In this document: one piece after another, positions 34,868 to 43,099 of the stretch
Layout of the letters: the number at the start of each line of letters is the position of its first letter
Numbering within the stretch: the stretch's first letter is position 1
Assembly (NCBI RefSeq): GCF_000427665.1
Contig: NZ_KE386572.1
Location: 620,001 to 684,000 of the forward strand
DNA from: Geminicoccus roseus DSM 18922
Lineage (GTDB): Bacteria; Pseudomonadota; Alphaproteobacteria; Geminicoccales; Geminicoccaceae
DNA length: 64,000 nt
Direction of reading: 5' to 3'
Made by a program: the position numbers and the translations under genes
Notes under the pieces: generated by a model
Told to the model about the DNA's origin: nothing
The model's database searches: none
The model's input: only the letters and a program-made list of their open reading frames with translations

Positions 34868-36283
34868 ATGCGTCGCGAACGCTGCGCCAAGATCGTGGCC
34901 ACGCTGGGTCCGTCCAGCAGTACCGAGCAGCGCATCCGCGAGCTGGCCAAGGCCGGCGTGGACGTGTTCCGGTTCAATTTCAGCCATGGCAGCCATGACG
35001 ACCATGCCGAGCGGTTCCGCATCGTGCGGGCTGTCGAGAAGGACCGCGGCCGGCCGATCAGCTGCCTGATCGACCTGCAGGGCCCGAAGCTTCGGATCGG
35101 CACCTTTGCCGAAGGCAAGGTCAACCTGACCGCCGGGCAGCCCTTCCGCCTGGACCTGAACCGCGGCCCGGGTGACGAGCAGGGCGTCCAGCTCCCCCAC
35201 CCGGAGATCTTCAAGGCGCTCAAGGCCGGCACCGACCTTCTGCTCGACGACGGCAAGATCCGCCTGCGGGTCGAGAAGGTCGGCAGCGACTATGCGGAAA
35301 CCGTCGCGGTCACCGGCGGCCCCTTGTCCAACCGCAAGGGCGTCAACGTTCCGAACGCGGTGCTGCCGATCTCGGCGCTGACGCCCAAGGACCTGAACGA
35401 CCTGGCGTTCGGCATGGACATGGGCTTCGACTGGGTGGCGCTGAGCTTCGTGCAGCGCCCCGAGGACGTGGCCGAGGCGCGCAAGCTGGTGGTCGGCCGG
35501 GCCGCGATCATGGCCAAGATCGAGAAGCCCCAGGCGATCGACCGGCTCGACGAGATCCTGGAACTGGTCGACGGCATCATGGTCGCCCGTGGCGACCTGG
35601 GCGTCGAAATGCCGCCCGAGCTGGTGCCCGGCCTGCAGAAGAAGATCATCCGGGCCTCGCGCGAGCAGGGCAAGCCGGTGATCGTCGCGACCCAGATGCT
35701 GGAGAGCATGATCAAGGCGCCGGCACCGACCCGTGCGGAAGCTTCCGACGTCGCCACCGCCGTTTATGACGGCGCCGACGCCATGATGCTGTCCGCCGAA
35801 AGCGCGTCCGGCGACTATCCGATCGAGGCGGTCCAGATCATGGACCGGATCATCAAGACCACAGAGCGCGACCCGCTCTACCGGACCTATCTCGACGCGT
35901 TCCACGCCGAGGCGCAGCGCACCACCGCCGATGCGATCACCCTGGCGGCGGGCCAGGTCGCCCACACCATGCAGGCGGTGGCGATCGTCACCTATTCCAC
36001 CAGCGGCGCCACCACCCTGCGGGCAGCGCGCGAGCGGCCCGACCGGCCGATCATCGGCCTGATCACCCGGATGGGAACGGCGCGCAAGCTGGCGCTGGCC
36101 TGGGGTGTCCACCCGATCTTCACCGGCGATGCCCATTCGCTCGACGAGATGGTCGACAAGGCGCGCCGCTATGCGGTGGAGGAAGGCTTCGCCCAGGCCG
36201 GCAACTGCATCGTGATCACGGCCGGGCTGCCGTTCGGGACGCCCGGCGCCACCAACCTGCTGCGGATCGCCTGGGTCACTTGA
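34868..36283 (+). CDS. pyk: Pyruvate kinase
   Basis: A 471-residue glycolytic enzyme making pyruvate and ATP from PEP. The N-terminal KIVATLGPSSS, substrate region FRFNFSHGSH, the signature IMAKIEKPQAID (catalytic Lys) and VARGDLGVEMP (metal Glu/Asp) are all present. The C-terminal domain follows. GAGGAAG precedes ATG 34868. It ends converging on the GFA-family gene with an 8-bp overlap. Confidence 0.97.
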   Translation: MRRERCAKIVATLGPSSSTEQRIRELAKAGVDVFRFNFSHGSHDDHAERFRIVRAVEKDRGRPISCLIDLQGPKLRIGTFAEGKVNLTAGQPFRLDLNRGPGDEQGVQLPHPEIFKALKAGTDLLLDDGKIRLRVEKVGSDYAETVAVTGGPLSNRKGVNVPNAVLPISALTPKDLNDLAFGMDMGFDWVALSFVQRPEDVAEARKLVVGRAAIMAKIEKPQAIDRLDEILELVDGIMVARGDLGVEMPPELVPGLQKKIIRASREQGKPVIVATQMLESMIKAPAPTRAEASDVATAVYDGADAMMLSAESASGDYPIEAVQIMDRIIKTTERDPLYRTYLDAFHAEAQRTTADAITLAAGQVAHTMQAVAIVTYSTSGATTLRAARERPDRPIIGLITRMGTARKLALAWGVHPIFTGDAHSLDEMVDKARRYAVEEGFAQAGNCIVITAGLPFGTPGATNLLRIAWVT

Positions 36284-36716
36284 GCGAAGGAGCGGGCGGC
36301 TCGCCGTCGAAGCAGGCCGCCCGCTCCGGCAGGATCACCCCCGGCAGCTTCTCGGCCGTCCAGATGTGGCTGGCGGTGGTGAGGTCGACCGGCTCGTCCA
36401 GCGAGCCGCCCTTCACGCTGAACGTCCCGTCGCGGGCGGAGCGATGCCAAAGCCGGCTGCCGCAGGTCGGGCAGAAGGCGCATTCCAGGGTATCGCCGGT
36501 CGAAGTCGGCCTGCTCCAGCTGGCGGGAATCCCCTGGAGCAGGCGCACCCCATCGGCCGGAAGGATCACCGAAATCCCGAACGCGGAAGCCGATTGCCGG
36601 CGGCACTGCCGGCAGTGACAGACATAGAGGTCGACGACCGGCGCGGTCAGGGCATATCGGATCTGCCCGCACTGGCAGCCTCCGGTCCGGAGCCCGGTGT
36701 GCTTGTCCTGGTCCAT
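36276..36716 (-). CDS. GFA family protein (CENP-V/GFA domain)
   Basis: A 146-residue zinc protein with GGCQCGQIRY near the start, CHCRQCRR and CPTCGSRL, the three Cys groups of the GFA fold. Some members bind glutathione-hydroxymethyl adducts, but most are uncharacterised. The gene starts inside the 3' end of the DUF1284 gene (70-bp overlap), so the two are probably coupled. It ends with an 8-bp tail-to-tail overlap with pyk. Confidence 0.88.
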   Translation of the reverse strand: MDQDKHTGLRTGGCQCGQIRYALTAPVVDLYVCHCRQCRRQSASAFGISVILPADGVRLLQGIPASWSRPTSTGDTLECAFCPTCGSRLWHRSARDGTFSVKGGSLDEPVDLTTASHIWTAEKLPGVILPERAACFDGEPPAPSLK

Positions 36717-37177
36717 GCGTCTTTTCCACCTGTCCCGTGGGCCGGCTCCATCCTGCCGGCGTGAAGGCGGCTTCCCGTGAAACCGCTCTGTGCCACCTCC
36801 GTGCAGAGGTCTGACCATTCGCAGTTCTGGCAGGCTGCGCGGATGCTGCCACCGCGAAAGGCGGTCCGCATCCGCTCCAGCCCTGCCGCATCCAGGATCA
36901 GGCGCTCTCCAGGCGCGATCGGCCGGCCCAGCAGGTCGGCGACCGCCTGGGCGGCCCGTCGGTCGCGCTCGCCCACGCCGGGACGATGGCAATGACTCTG
37001 CTGGTCAGCCAGGAGCGGGGCACAGACGTCGTCCGGGCCGCTGACCAGCAGGATCTCCTCGCCGTTGCCAAGCCGCGCCGCCAGCTCGTTGAACCGCGCC
37101 ACGAAAGCCGGGCTGTAGCCCTTGCCGACATAGGTCAGCATGCAGAGGAGGTGATGGGCGCGAAGCCGGACAGTCAC
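36647..37177 (-). CDS. DUF1284 domain-containing protein
   Basis: A 176-residue protein. VRLRAHHLLCMLTYVGKGYSP is the DUF1284 hallmark (His-His-Leu-Leu-Cys), followed by Cys residues that could bind a metal or Fe-S cluster (DVCAPL, SHCHRP, CQNCEWSDLC). The GTG start at 37177 overlaps the bioY stop (GTGA), so it is translationally coupled to a biotin transporter. The C-terminal ~35 residues overlap the GFA gene and look non-conserved. Function unknown. A link to biotin or sulfur metabolism is only suggested by position. Confidence 0.82.
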   Translation of the reverse strand: MTVRLRAHHLLCMLTYVGKGYSPAFVARFNELAARLGNGEEILLVSGPDDVCAPLLADQQSHCHRPGVGERDRRAAQAVADLLGRPIAPGERLILDAAGLERMRTAFRGGSIRAACQNCEWSDLCTEVAQSGFTGSRLHAGRMEPAHGTGGKDAWTRTSTPGSGPEAASAGRSDMP

Positions 37178-37770
37178 TGTTCGCTGGACGTCCGGCCCAG
37201 CCGCCGCGATGCCTCGACGACGCCCACCGTCAGCCCGGACTTCAGCGCGGCGCCGATCAGGAACGGCATCACGCCCAGGGCAACCGCCTGCTCCCCGCCG
37301 ATCAGGACCGCCAGCCACGACGCGCCCAGCGCTAGGATCAGGGCATTGCCCAGGAGCATCACGGCGAACGAGCGCACGACGTTGCCGACGGTCCAGCCAC
37401 GCTCCGCCAGGAAGCCCACCAGCATCGCAGCGATCGGGAAGGCGGCGAGGTAGCCGGCGGTCGGGCCGGCAAAGTGTGCCGGACCAGCAGCGCCACCGGA
37501 CAGAACCGGCAGGCCGATCATGGCTTCGCCCAGCCAGGCCAGCACGGTGATCGCGCCCAGGCGCCAGCCGTAGAGGGCGCCGACCAGCGTCACCGCGAAG
37601 GTCTGCATGTTCATCGGCACCGGCACCATCGGCACCTCGATCCAGGAGGCCGATGCCAGGAACAGCGTGCCGAACAATACGGCCAAGGCCTTGAGGGCGA
37701 AGGTGCGGTCGGAGAGCCGCAGGGGCACGAAGGTGTCGGGCAGGACCGCAGCCCCGCTCACGTTGCGCAT
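37174..37770 (-). CDS. bioY: Biotin transporter BioY
   Basis: A 198-residue integral membrane S-component with about six helices. The BioY signature is visible: PMVPVPMNMQTFAVTLVGAL, then GPTAGYLAAFPIAA. BioY works alone or with an ECF module (BioMN), neither of which is nearby. ATG 37770 (MRNVSGAAV) gives the usual length. No BioR-like operator was identified upstream, in the 34 nt to ubiH. Confidence 0.95.
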   Translation of the reverse strand: MRNVSGAAVLPDTFVPLRLSDRTFALKALAVLFGTLFLASASWIEVPMVPVPMNMQTFAVTLVGALYGWRLGAITVLAWLGEAMIGLPVLSGGAAGPAHFAGPTAGYLAAFPIAAMLVGFLAERGWTVGNVVRSFAVMLLGNALILALGASWLAVLIGGEQAVALGVMPFLIGAALKSGLTVGVVEASRRLGRTSSEQ

Positions 37771-37804
37771 GGAAGAACTCCTCTGGAAGGTCGATGGCGC
37801 CGGC

Positions 37805-38992
37805 TCACTCCCTGGGCATGCCGAGCGTGCCCATGGCGTGACGCATGAACAGGCGCTTGAGCGGTGGCAGCCGCTCAACCACAGCCAATCCGGTCTCGCG
37901 CGCCAGCTTGAGGGGAAACAGGTCGTTGCCGAACAGCCGGTTGATCCCGTCGGTGATCGCCACCATCGAGATGCCGTCGAACCGGCGCCGGGAGGCATAG
38001 GCCTCGAGCAGGGCTGCGTCACCCGGATCGAGGCCGGCATGCAGGCGCCCTTCCACCAGTTCCACGATCGCCTCGACATCGCGCAGCGCCAGGTTCCAGC
38101 CCTGCCCGGCGATCGGATGGATGCCGCGCAGCGCATCGCCCACCAGCGCCACCCGCTGGTCGGTCGACCGCTCGGCCATCACCATGCGCAGCGGATGGGC
38201 AAAACGAGGCCCGATCAGTTCCAGCTGGCCCAGGGCATCGCCGAACCGCTCCGCGACCTCGGCCAGGAACATCGCGTCGTCCAGCCGGCCGACCTCCTCG
38301 GCCAGGCGCTCATCCAGCGCCCAGACGATCGAGGAGCGGTCGCCGGTCATCGGCAGCATCGCGAAGGGGCCGTCGGGGAAGAAGCGCTCGACGGCGCGGC
38401 CCAGATGCGGCTTCTCGTGACCGAGGGTGCAGACGAAGGCCCGCTGGTGATAGTCCCACTCCTCGACCTCGATCCCGAGCAGGGTGCGGGTCCGGCTGAA
38501 ACGCCCCTCGGTCACCAGCAGCAGCTTGGCGGTGACGGTGCGCCCGGCGCCGAGCGTCACGGTCACTCGCTCGGGCGTCCGCTCCATGTCGACGAACCGG
38601 GTGGATCCCAGCACCTGCACGTCCGGGAGTTCGTCCAGCCGTGCCAGCAGCGCCTGCCGGATCGCGCGATTCTCCACGATCCAGCCGAACGGCTCAACGC
38701 CGACATCCTGGTGGCGGTAGTGCACCGTGGCCGGCGAGCCTTTCTCGCCAACCTCGATCTCCAGGATCGGCTCGGCCTGGCCGGCCATGCCCTCCCAGGC
38801 GCCATAGCGCGCCAGCTGCCGCTTGGAGCCCAGGGCGATCGCGGTGACCCGGCCGTCGAAGGAAGGCTCCGTCAGCCGGTCGATCCGCTCCTGCTCGACC
38901 ACCAGGACGCGGCCGCCCGCCTGTCCGAGCCCGGCAGCCACGGCCAGGCCGGTCAAGCCGCCACCCACGATCACCACGTCGAAGTCCGTCAC
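37805..38992 (-). CDS. ubiH: UbiH/UbiF/COQ6-family FAD-dependent monooxygenase
   Basis: A 395-residue flavoprotein hydroxylase of ubiquinone synthesis. It has the FAD motif DFDVVIVGGGLTGLAVAAGL at the N-terminus, the second FAD motif VALVGDALRGIHPIAGQGWNLALRD near residue 285, and FDGRVTAIALGSKRQL. Which ring carbon it hydroxylates cannot be told from sequence alone. GTG 38992 follows GAGGAG. The start overlaps the stop of a 52-codon open frame upstream by four bases, noted separately. Confidence 0.92.
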   Translation of the reverse strand: MTDFDVVIVGGGLTGLAVAAGLGQAGGRVLVVEQERIDRLTEPSFDGRVTAIALGSKRQLARYGAWEGMAGQAEPILEIEVGEKGSPATVHYRHQDVGVEPFGWIVENRAIRQALLARLDELPDVQVLGSTRFVDMERTPERVTVTLGAGRTVTAKLLLVTEGRFSRTRTLLGIEVEEWDYHQRAFVCTLGHEKPHLGRAVERFFPDGPFAMLPMTGDRSSIVWALDERLAEEVGRLDDAMFLAEVAERFGDALGQLELIGPRFAHPLRMVMAERSTDQRVALVGDALRGIHPIAGQGWNLALRDVEAIVELVEGRLHAGLDPGDAALLEAYASRRRFDGISMVAITDGINRLFGNDLFPLKLARETGLAVVERLPPLKRLFMRHAMGTLGMPRE

Positions 38993-39111
38993 CGATGCTC
39001 CTCTTCCGCCGCCACGCGCAGCACCATCCGGCTGCCGCCAGGATAGGCATCTGGCCAACCCTTCACCACGGCCAAGCCGTGCAGAATTGGAAGGCCTGCC
39101 CGCAGCCTGGT

Positions 39112-39128
39112 TTGGCACGCCTCTTGCT
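39112..39128 (+). promoter_or_regulatory. Sigma-54 (RpoN) promoter motif
   Basis: TTGGCACGCCTCTTGCT matches the RpoN consensus TGGCACG-N4-TTGC(A/T) exactly, with the invariant GG and GC separated by 10 bases. It faces right, into a gene-free stretch that ends at an intrinsic terminator. The predicted start is near 39138. No enhancer-binding protein site was recognised upstream, where the sequence codes for nothing until the ubiH start. Confidence 0.6.
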
Positions 39129-39137
39129 GGTGATGTA

Positions 39138-39239
39138 GCGTGACCATCTTCCTTTTGGCCCGAGCGTCACGAACGGTTTCCCTGGTGCTGCCGTGTCGTG
39201 ACCATTCCAGCCCGGAGGCTCGCCTCCGGGCCTTTTTTT
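39138..39239 (+). ncRNA. Candidate sigma-54-dependent small RNA (~100 nt)
   Basis: Bounded by the RpoN motif and a rho-independent terminator. Near the 5' end CGTGAC (39139-39144) can pair with GTCACG (39166-39171), presenting CTTCCTTTT in the loop, an anti-Shine-Dalgarno-like sequence. A second CGTGACCAT occurs at 39197, so alternative pairings are possible. The only overlapping frames are on the other strand and weak. Expression is unproven. The call rests on promoter plus terminator. Confidence 0.45.
39210..39239 (+). terminator. Intrinsic terminator, plus strand
   Basis: GCCCGGAGGC (39210-39219), a 2-nt loop, GCCTCCGGGC (39222-39231) and then T7 (39233-39239). The T-run lies only on the plus strand, although the protein-coding genes on both sides are on the minus strand, so it must serve a plus-strand transcript. 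Confidence 0.85.
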
Positions 39240-39265
39240 GCCCATGTCCGGGCAGCCCGGAACCC

Positions 39266-40432
39266 TCAGTGATATGGGTCGGCCGCGTCGCGCAGACCAT
39301 CGCCCATGAAGTTGAACGCCAGCACCACCAGGATCACCGGCACCACCGGGAGCAGCAGCCAGGGATAGAGCGCCACCACGTTGACATTCTGGGCATCGTT
39401 CAGGAGCACGCCCCAGGAAACGATCGGCGCGCGCACGCCCAGGCCCAGGAACGACAGCGCGGTCTCGCCCAGGATCATGCTCGGGATCGACAAGGTGGCC
39501 GAGGCGATCAGGTGGCTGGTGAAGGAGGGGATCAGGTGGCGGCCGATCACCCGTGACGGCCGGGCCCCCATGAAGGTCGCCGCCTGGGCGAAGTCCTCCT
39601 CCCGCAGCGACAGGATCTTGGAGCGCACCGCCCGGGCAAGCCCGGTCCAGTCGATCAGGCCGAGGATCAGGGTGATGCCGAAGAATACCCAGATCGGGTC
39701 CCAATCCACCGGCATCGCCGCCGAGAGCGCCAGCCAGAGCGGGATGGTCGGAAAACACCGGATGACCTCGATGACCCGTTGCACCGCCGAATCGACCCAG
39801 CCCCCGTACCAGCCAGCCATGCCGCCCAGGGAGATCCCGAGCACGAAGCTGACCGCGATGCCGATCAGGCCGATGGTGAGCGAGATCCGGGCGCCATAGA
39901 GGATCCGGGAGAACATGTCCCGGCCGAGCCGGTCGGTGCCGAGCAGGTAGAAGCTGCCCCCTTCCGGGGGACACACCAGATGCAGGTCGCCCGGAATGAT
40001 CCCCCAGAACTGATAGGGATCGCCCGAGCAGAAGAACCGCAGCTTCTGGACCTTGCTGGTGTCGGGAACATAGATCCGCTTGAGCGTCTCCATGTCCAGG
40101 GTCTGCTTCCAGCCATAGACGAACGGCCCGACCAGTTCGCCTTCGTGGAACAGGTGCACCATCTGAGGCGGGCTGTTGATGGCGAAGGCGTTGCGTGCAT
40201 CGCGGCCGTGCGGCGCCAGGAACTCGGTGACGAAGATCGTGGCGTACATGAACGCCAGGAACCACATCGAAACCACGGCCAGCTTGTGGCGCTTGAAGCG
40301 CCACCAGAGCAACTGCCACTGCGAGGCCTTTGCCCAGCGTTCCCGCTCGGGATCGACCGGATCCTCCTGGTAGGGGTCGAACGGCGCCCGATCGACCCAG
40401 CGCTCGGACAGGGGATGGCGGCGCTCGCTCAT
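39266..40432 (-). CDS. ABC transporter permease, DppC/OppC type
   Basis: A 388-residue permease. The OppC N-terminal domain (FKRHKLAVVSMWFLAFMY) precedes an unusually long periplasmic stretch (~100 residues, to LLGTDRLGRDMFSRILYGAR), then the BPD_transp_1 core with the EAA loop DFAQAATFMGARPSRVI. Substrates of the family are peptides, nickel or oligosaccharides. It begins with an ATGA overlap on the DppB-type gene. No binding protein or ATPase gene follows. The long insert after TM1 is typical of the YejE-like subgroup. Confidence 0.92.
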   Translation of the reverse strand: MSERRHPLSERWVDRAPFDPYQEDPVDPERERWAKASQWQLLWWRFKRHKLAVVSMWFLAFMYATIFVTEFLAPHGRDARNAFAINSPPQMVHLFHEGELVGPFVYGWKQTLDMETLKRIYVPDTSKVQKLRFFCSGDPYQFWGIIPGDLHLVCPPEGGSFYLLGTDRLGRDMFSRILYGARISLTIGLIGIAVSFVLGISLGGMAGWYGGWVDSAVQRVIEVIRCFPTIPLWLALSAAMPVDWDPIWVFFGITLILGLIDWTGLARAVRSKILSLREEDFAQAATFMGARPSRVIGRHLIPSFTSHLIASATLSIPSMILGETALSFLGLGVRAPIVSWGVLLNDAQNVNVVALYPWLLLPVVPVILVVLAFNFMGDGLRDAADPYH

Positions 40433-41427
40433 CGTTCGGCCCCGGCGCCCAGTCGGATCCTGGGGTCGAGGAAGCCCAGCAGGATGTCGGAGACCAGCGT
40501 GCCGATCACGACCAGGGTCGCTTCCAGCATGAGAAAGGAGCCCGCCAGGTACATGTCCTGGGTCTGCAGGGCCCTGACCAGCATCGGGCCGGTGGTCGGC
40601 AGGGAAAGCACCACCGACACCAGGGCAGCGCCACTGATGAACTCGGGGAGAAGATTGCCGATATCGGCCACGAACGGGATCAGCGACACCCGCAGGGGGT
40701 ATTTGATGAGCACCCTTCGGGACGGCAGCCCCTTGGCGTGCGCGGTGGTGACGTAGGGCTTCTTGAGTTCGTCCAGAAGATTGGCGCGCAGCCGACGGAT
40801 CATGGCTGCCGTGCCGGACGTGCCGATGATCAGCACCGGGATCCACAGATGCTCCAGCACCGAGAGGAACTTGCCCCAGGACATCGGCTGGTCGAGGTAG
40901 CGCGGGTCGACCAGGCCCCCGATCGAGGTGCCGAACCAGACGTTGGCGAAATAGAGCATCAGGAGGGCCAGCAGGAAATTCGGCGTCGCCAGGCCCAGGA
41001 AGCCCAGCAGGGTCAGGCTGTGGTCGCCCCAGGAATATTTATGGGTCGCCGAGTAAATCCCGATCGGAAAGGCGATGATCCAGGTGAAGATGATCGTCGC
41101 GAAACTGACCAGGAAGGTCAGGAGCACACGGTCGCCGATCACGTCTGCGACCGGCAGGTTGTACTCGAACGACCAACCGAGATCGCCTTGCAGGAGGCCT
41201 ACCACCCAGTACAGGTACTGCTCCCAGAGCGGTCGGTCCAAGCCGTACTGGGCCCGCAGATATTCCAGCTGCGCCTGGGGCATGTTCTCGCCCTGCGACT
41301 GCATCTCGGCCATCTGGCTGGTGAGATAGTCGCCCGGCGGCAGCTGAATGATGACGAACACGACGACGCTGATCGCGATCAATGTCGGGATCATCGTGAA
41401 AAACCGACGGATCACGTAGCTGAGCAA
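40429..41427 (-). CDS. ABC transporter permease, DppB/OppB type
   Basis: A 332-residue inner-membrane permease. MLSYVIRRFFTMIPTLIAISVVVFVII is the typical first helix. The LDRPLWEQYLYWV region and the EAA loop KPYVTTAHAKGLPSRRVLIK follow. The partner DppC-type gene overlaps by four bases. Upstream lies holA, on the same strand, so the usual periplasmic binding protein gene is not where it would be expected. Together the two make the membrane pore of a peptide-type importer. Confidence 0.93.
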   Translation of the reverse strand: MLSYVIRRFFTMIPTLIAISVVVFVIIQLPPGDYLTSQMAEMQSQGENMPQAQLEYLRAQYGLDRPLWEQYLYWVVGLLQGDLGWSFEYNLPVADVIGDRVLLTFLVSFATIIFTWIIAFPIGIYSATHKYSWGDHSLTLLGFLGLATPNFLLALLMLYFANVWFGTSIGGLVDPRYLDQPMSWGKFLSVLEHLWIPVLIIGTSGTAAMIRRLRANLLDELKKPYVTTAHAKGLPSRRVLIKYPLRVSLIPFVADIGNLLPEFISGAALVSVVLSLPTTGPMLVRALQTQDMYLAGSFLMLEATLVVIGTLVSDILLGFLDPRIRLGAGAER

Positions 41428-41482
41428 CGAGCGTTCCCCCGACCGGACGTTGCCGATGCTAATGCCTTTTCATGACCATAGA

Positions 41483-41520
41483 AATCGCCCCTGGATCGGG
41501 AAAGACCAGTCAGGGCGATT
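41483..41520 (-). terminator. Hairpin after holA
   Basis: AATCGCCC (41483-41490) pairs with GGGCGATT (41513-41520), and inner CTGG/CCAG pairs extend the stem. It lies between holA and the permease genes and could end the leuS-lptE-holA transcript, though the T content after it is modest. Confidence 0.45.
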
Positions 41521-41531
41521 CGCGCGGCTTC

Positions 41532-42563
41532 TCACGGACCGGAAACGCCGCGCAGCCTCGGGTCGCACAGCACGAACAGGACCCGCTCCACCAGTTCGCG
41601 CCGGGGCGGGCCTCCCTCGCTCTTCAGGCGCAGGTCGAGCTCCAGCAATTCCCGCATGCCGCGCTGGGCCGCGCGGGCCGGCCAGCGGCCGAGGGCGCGC
41701 TTCCAGGGGTCGCGGATCTTCCAGAACAGGCTGGCCACTACCTGGTCGGCGGGAGTCCCGGCATCCAGCTGCGCGCGCATCCGGATCAGACGCCCGAATG
41801 CCGCGATCAGCCGGTTCACGATCTGGATCTCGTTGCCGCCCTCGGCCAGGAGCCGCTCCAGGCCGCCCGAAAGCGAGGCGGCGTCACCCGTCAGCACATC
41901 CAGGATCAGGTCGTCCAGGGTCAGCGTTCCGGAATCGGCGATCACCGCGCGGACGTCCTGGACCGTCACCTTGCCGCCGGAAGCGCCGCCGACATAGAGG
42001 GCCAGCTTCTCGATCTCGGCCATGGTGACGGCGCGATCGGCGCCGAGCGACGCAGCCAGGGCCTGCATCGCATCCCGGTCGGCCTGCAGGCCGTGCCGGT
42101 GCAGTTCCTGGCGCAGCACGTCGTCCAGGCCCTTTCCCTCGTCGCGATAGCACGGCAGGGCGGCGGCGCCCGGCGCCTTCTCGATCGCCTTGCGCAGGTC
42201 CGACGAGCCCGGCAGGTCGCCACCTTCCAGAAGGATGAAGCTTTCCTGGGACGGCAGCTTGAGAAGGTCGCGCAGGGCGACCTTGAGCCGGTCGTCGGCA
42301 TCCCGCACCCGCACGGCGCGCCGGCCGCCCAGGAGCGACATGCTCTGCGCCTCCTCGACAAGAAGGCGGGGATCGGCCGCGATCTGCTCGGCCGCCAGGT
42401 CGCCGACCTTGAACGGGTCCTTCGGATCGCCGACCAGCCGCTCCAGCAGCGCCTCGATCCGCTGCACGACCACGCCGCGGTCGGGGCCATAGACGAGGAA
42501 GGTCGAGATCCCCGCATCGGGCTTGGCCAGGAACGCGTCAATGCGCTTGGCCTGGACGATCAC
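41532..42563 (-). CDS. holA: DNA polymerase III subunit delta
   Basis: A 343-residue clamp-loader subunit. It starts MIVQAKRIDAFLAKPDAGIS, and the family pattern YGPDRGVVVQRIEALLE and DPFKVGDLAAEQI follow, with the AAA+-like fold but without intact Walker motifs, as expected for HolA. It opens the beta sliding clamp. Its GTG start overlaps the lptE stop (GTGA). leuS-lptE-holA is the usual order. Confidence 0.94.
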   Translation of the reverse strand: MIVQAKRIDAFLAKPDAGISTFLVYGPDRGVVVQRIEALLERLVGDPKDPFKVGDLAAEQIAADPRLLVEEAQSMSLLGGRRAVRVRDADDRLKVALRDLLKLPSQESFILLEGGDLPGSSDLRKAIEKAPGAAALPCYRDEGKGLDDVLRQELHRHGLQADRDAMQALAASLGADRAVTMAEIEKLALYVGGASGGKVTVQDVRAVIADSGTLTLDDLILDVLTGDAASLSGGLERLLAEGGNEIQIVNRLIAAFGRLIRMRAQLDAGTPADQVVASLFWKIRDPWKRALGRWPARAAQRGMRELLELDLRLKSEGGPPRRELVERVLFVLCDPRLRGVSGP

Positions 42564-43099
42564 GAAACCGTCTCGGCCGGACCCACCTTCTGCTCGCGGA
42601 AGAAGACCGCGATCAGGGTCGCGATCTGGCGTGAGGCCTCGACCGCGGCACGCCGCTCGGCATCCTCCTCGGCGACCTGGGTCGAGTAGGGCTCCTGGCT
42701 CACATTGTAGCTGGCGATGCGGCGGACCCGGTTGCGATAGACGGGGGCGCCGTCGCTGCGCCGGTTCAGGCTGAACACCGCATCAAGGATCAGGTCATAG
42801 CGGGTGATGGTGGTGTCGAGCTGGATCGCCAGCGCCTTGGTGGTCCGGCCGAGCGAGATCAGCAGGTCGTACTCGGTCGGCACCGACAGCATGGAAGGAT
42901 TGAGGTCGTCGGCCAGCGCCGCCTTGAGCCACTGGCCAAGCCGGCCGTGCGGCACGGTCACCTCCACCGCCGCCGTGTCCGCCAGGACGTCCTCCCCTCC
43001 CGCGGCATCACCATAGAGCGGCTGGAACCCGCATCCCGCCAAGGCCAGGACGGGGGGCAAGGCCAGCAGGACGCGCCGCCGGAGGATCGGACCCGCCAT
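42560..43099 (-). CDS. lptE: LPS-assembly lipoprotein LptE
   Basis: A 179-residue outer-membrane lipoprotein with a signal peptide and lipobox (ALAGC, Cys ~22) followed by GFQPLYG, the LptE start. It plugs the LptD barrel and helps insert LPS into the outer leaflet. ATG 43099 overlaps the leuS stop (TGATG), so coupled translation is likely. The sequence is divergent, as usual for LptE in alphaproteobacteria, but lipobox and neighbours support it. Confidence 0.9.
   Translation of the reverse strand: MAGPILRRRVLLALPPVLALAGCGFQPLYGDAAGGEDVLADTAAVEVTVPHGRLGQWLKAALADDLNPSMLSVPTEYDLLISLGRTTKALAIQLDTTITRYDLILDAVFSLNRRSDGAPVYRNRVRRIASYNVSQEPYSTQVAEEDAERRAAVEASRQIATLIAVFFREQKVGPAETVS

Noticed and set aside
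38989-39147. 52-codon minus-strand frame ending in a GTGA overlap with ubiH
   Set aside because: Ribosome site is too close to the ATG, third-position GC is lower than in neighbours, and no family is recognised. It remains the main competitor of the sRNA hypothesis, so it is mentioned there but not called as a gene.
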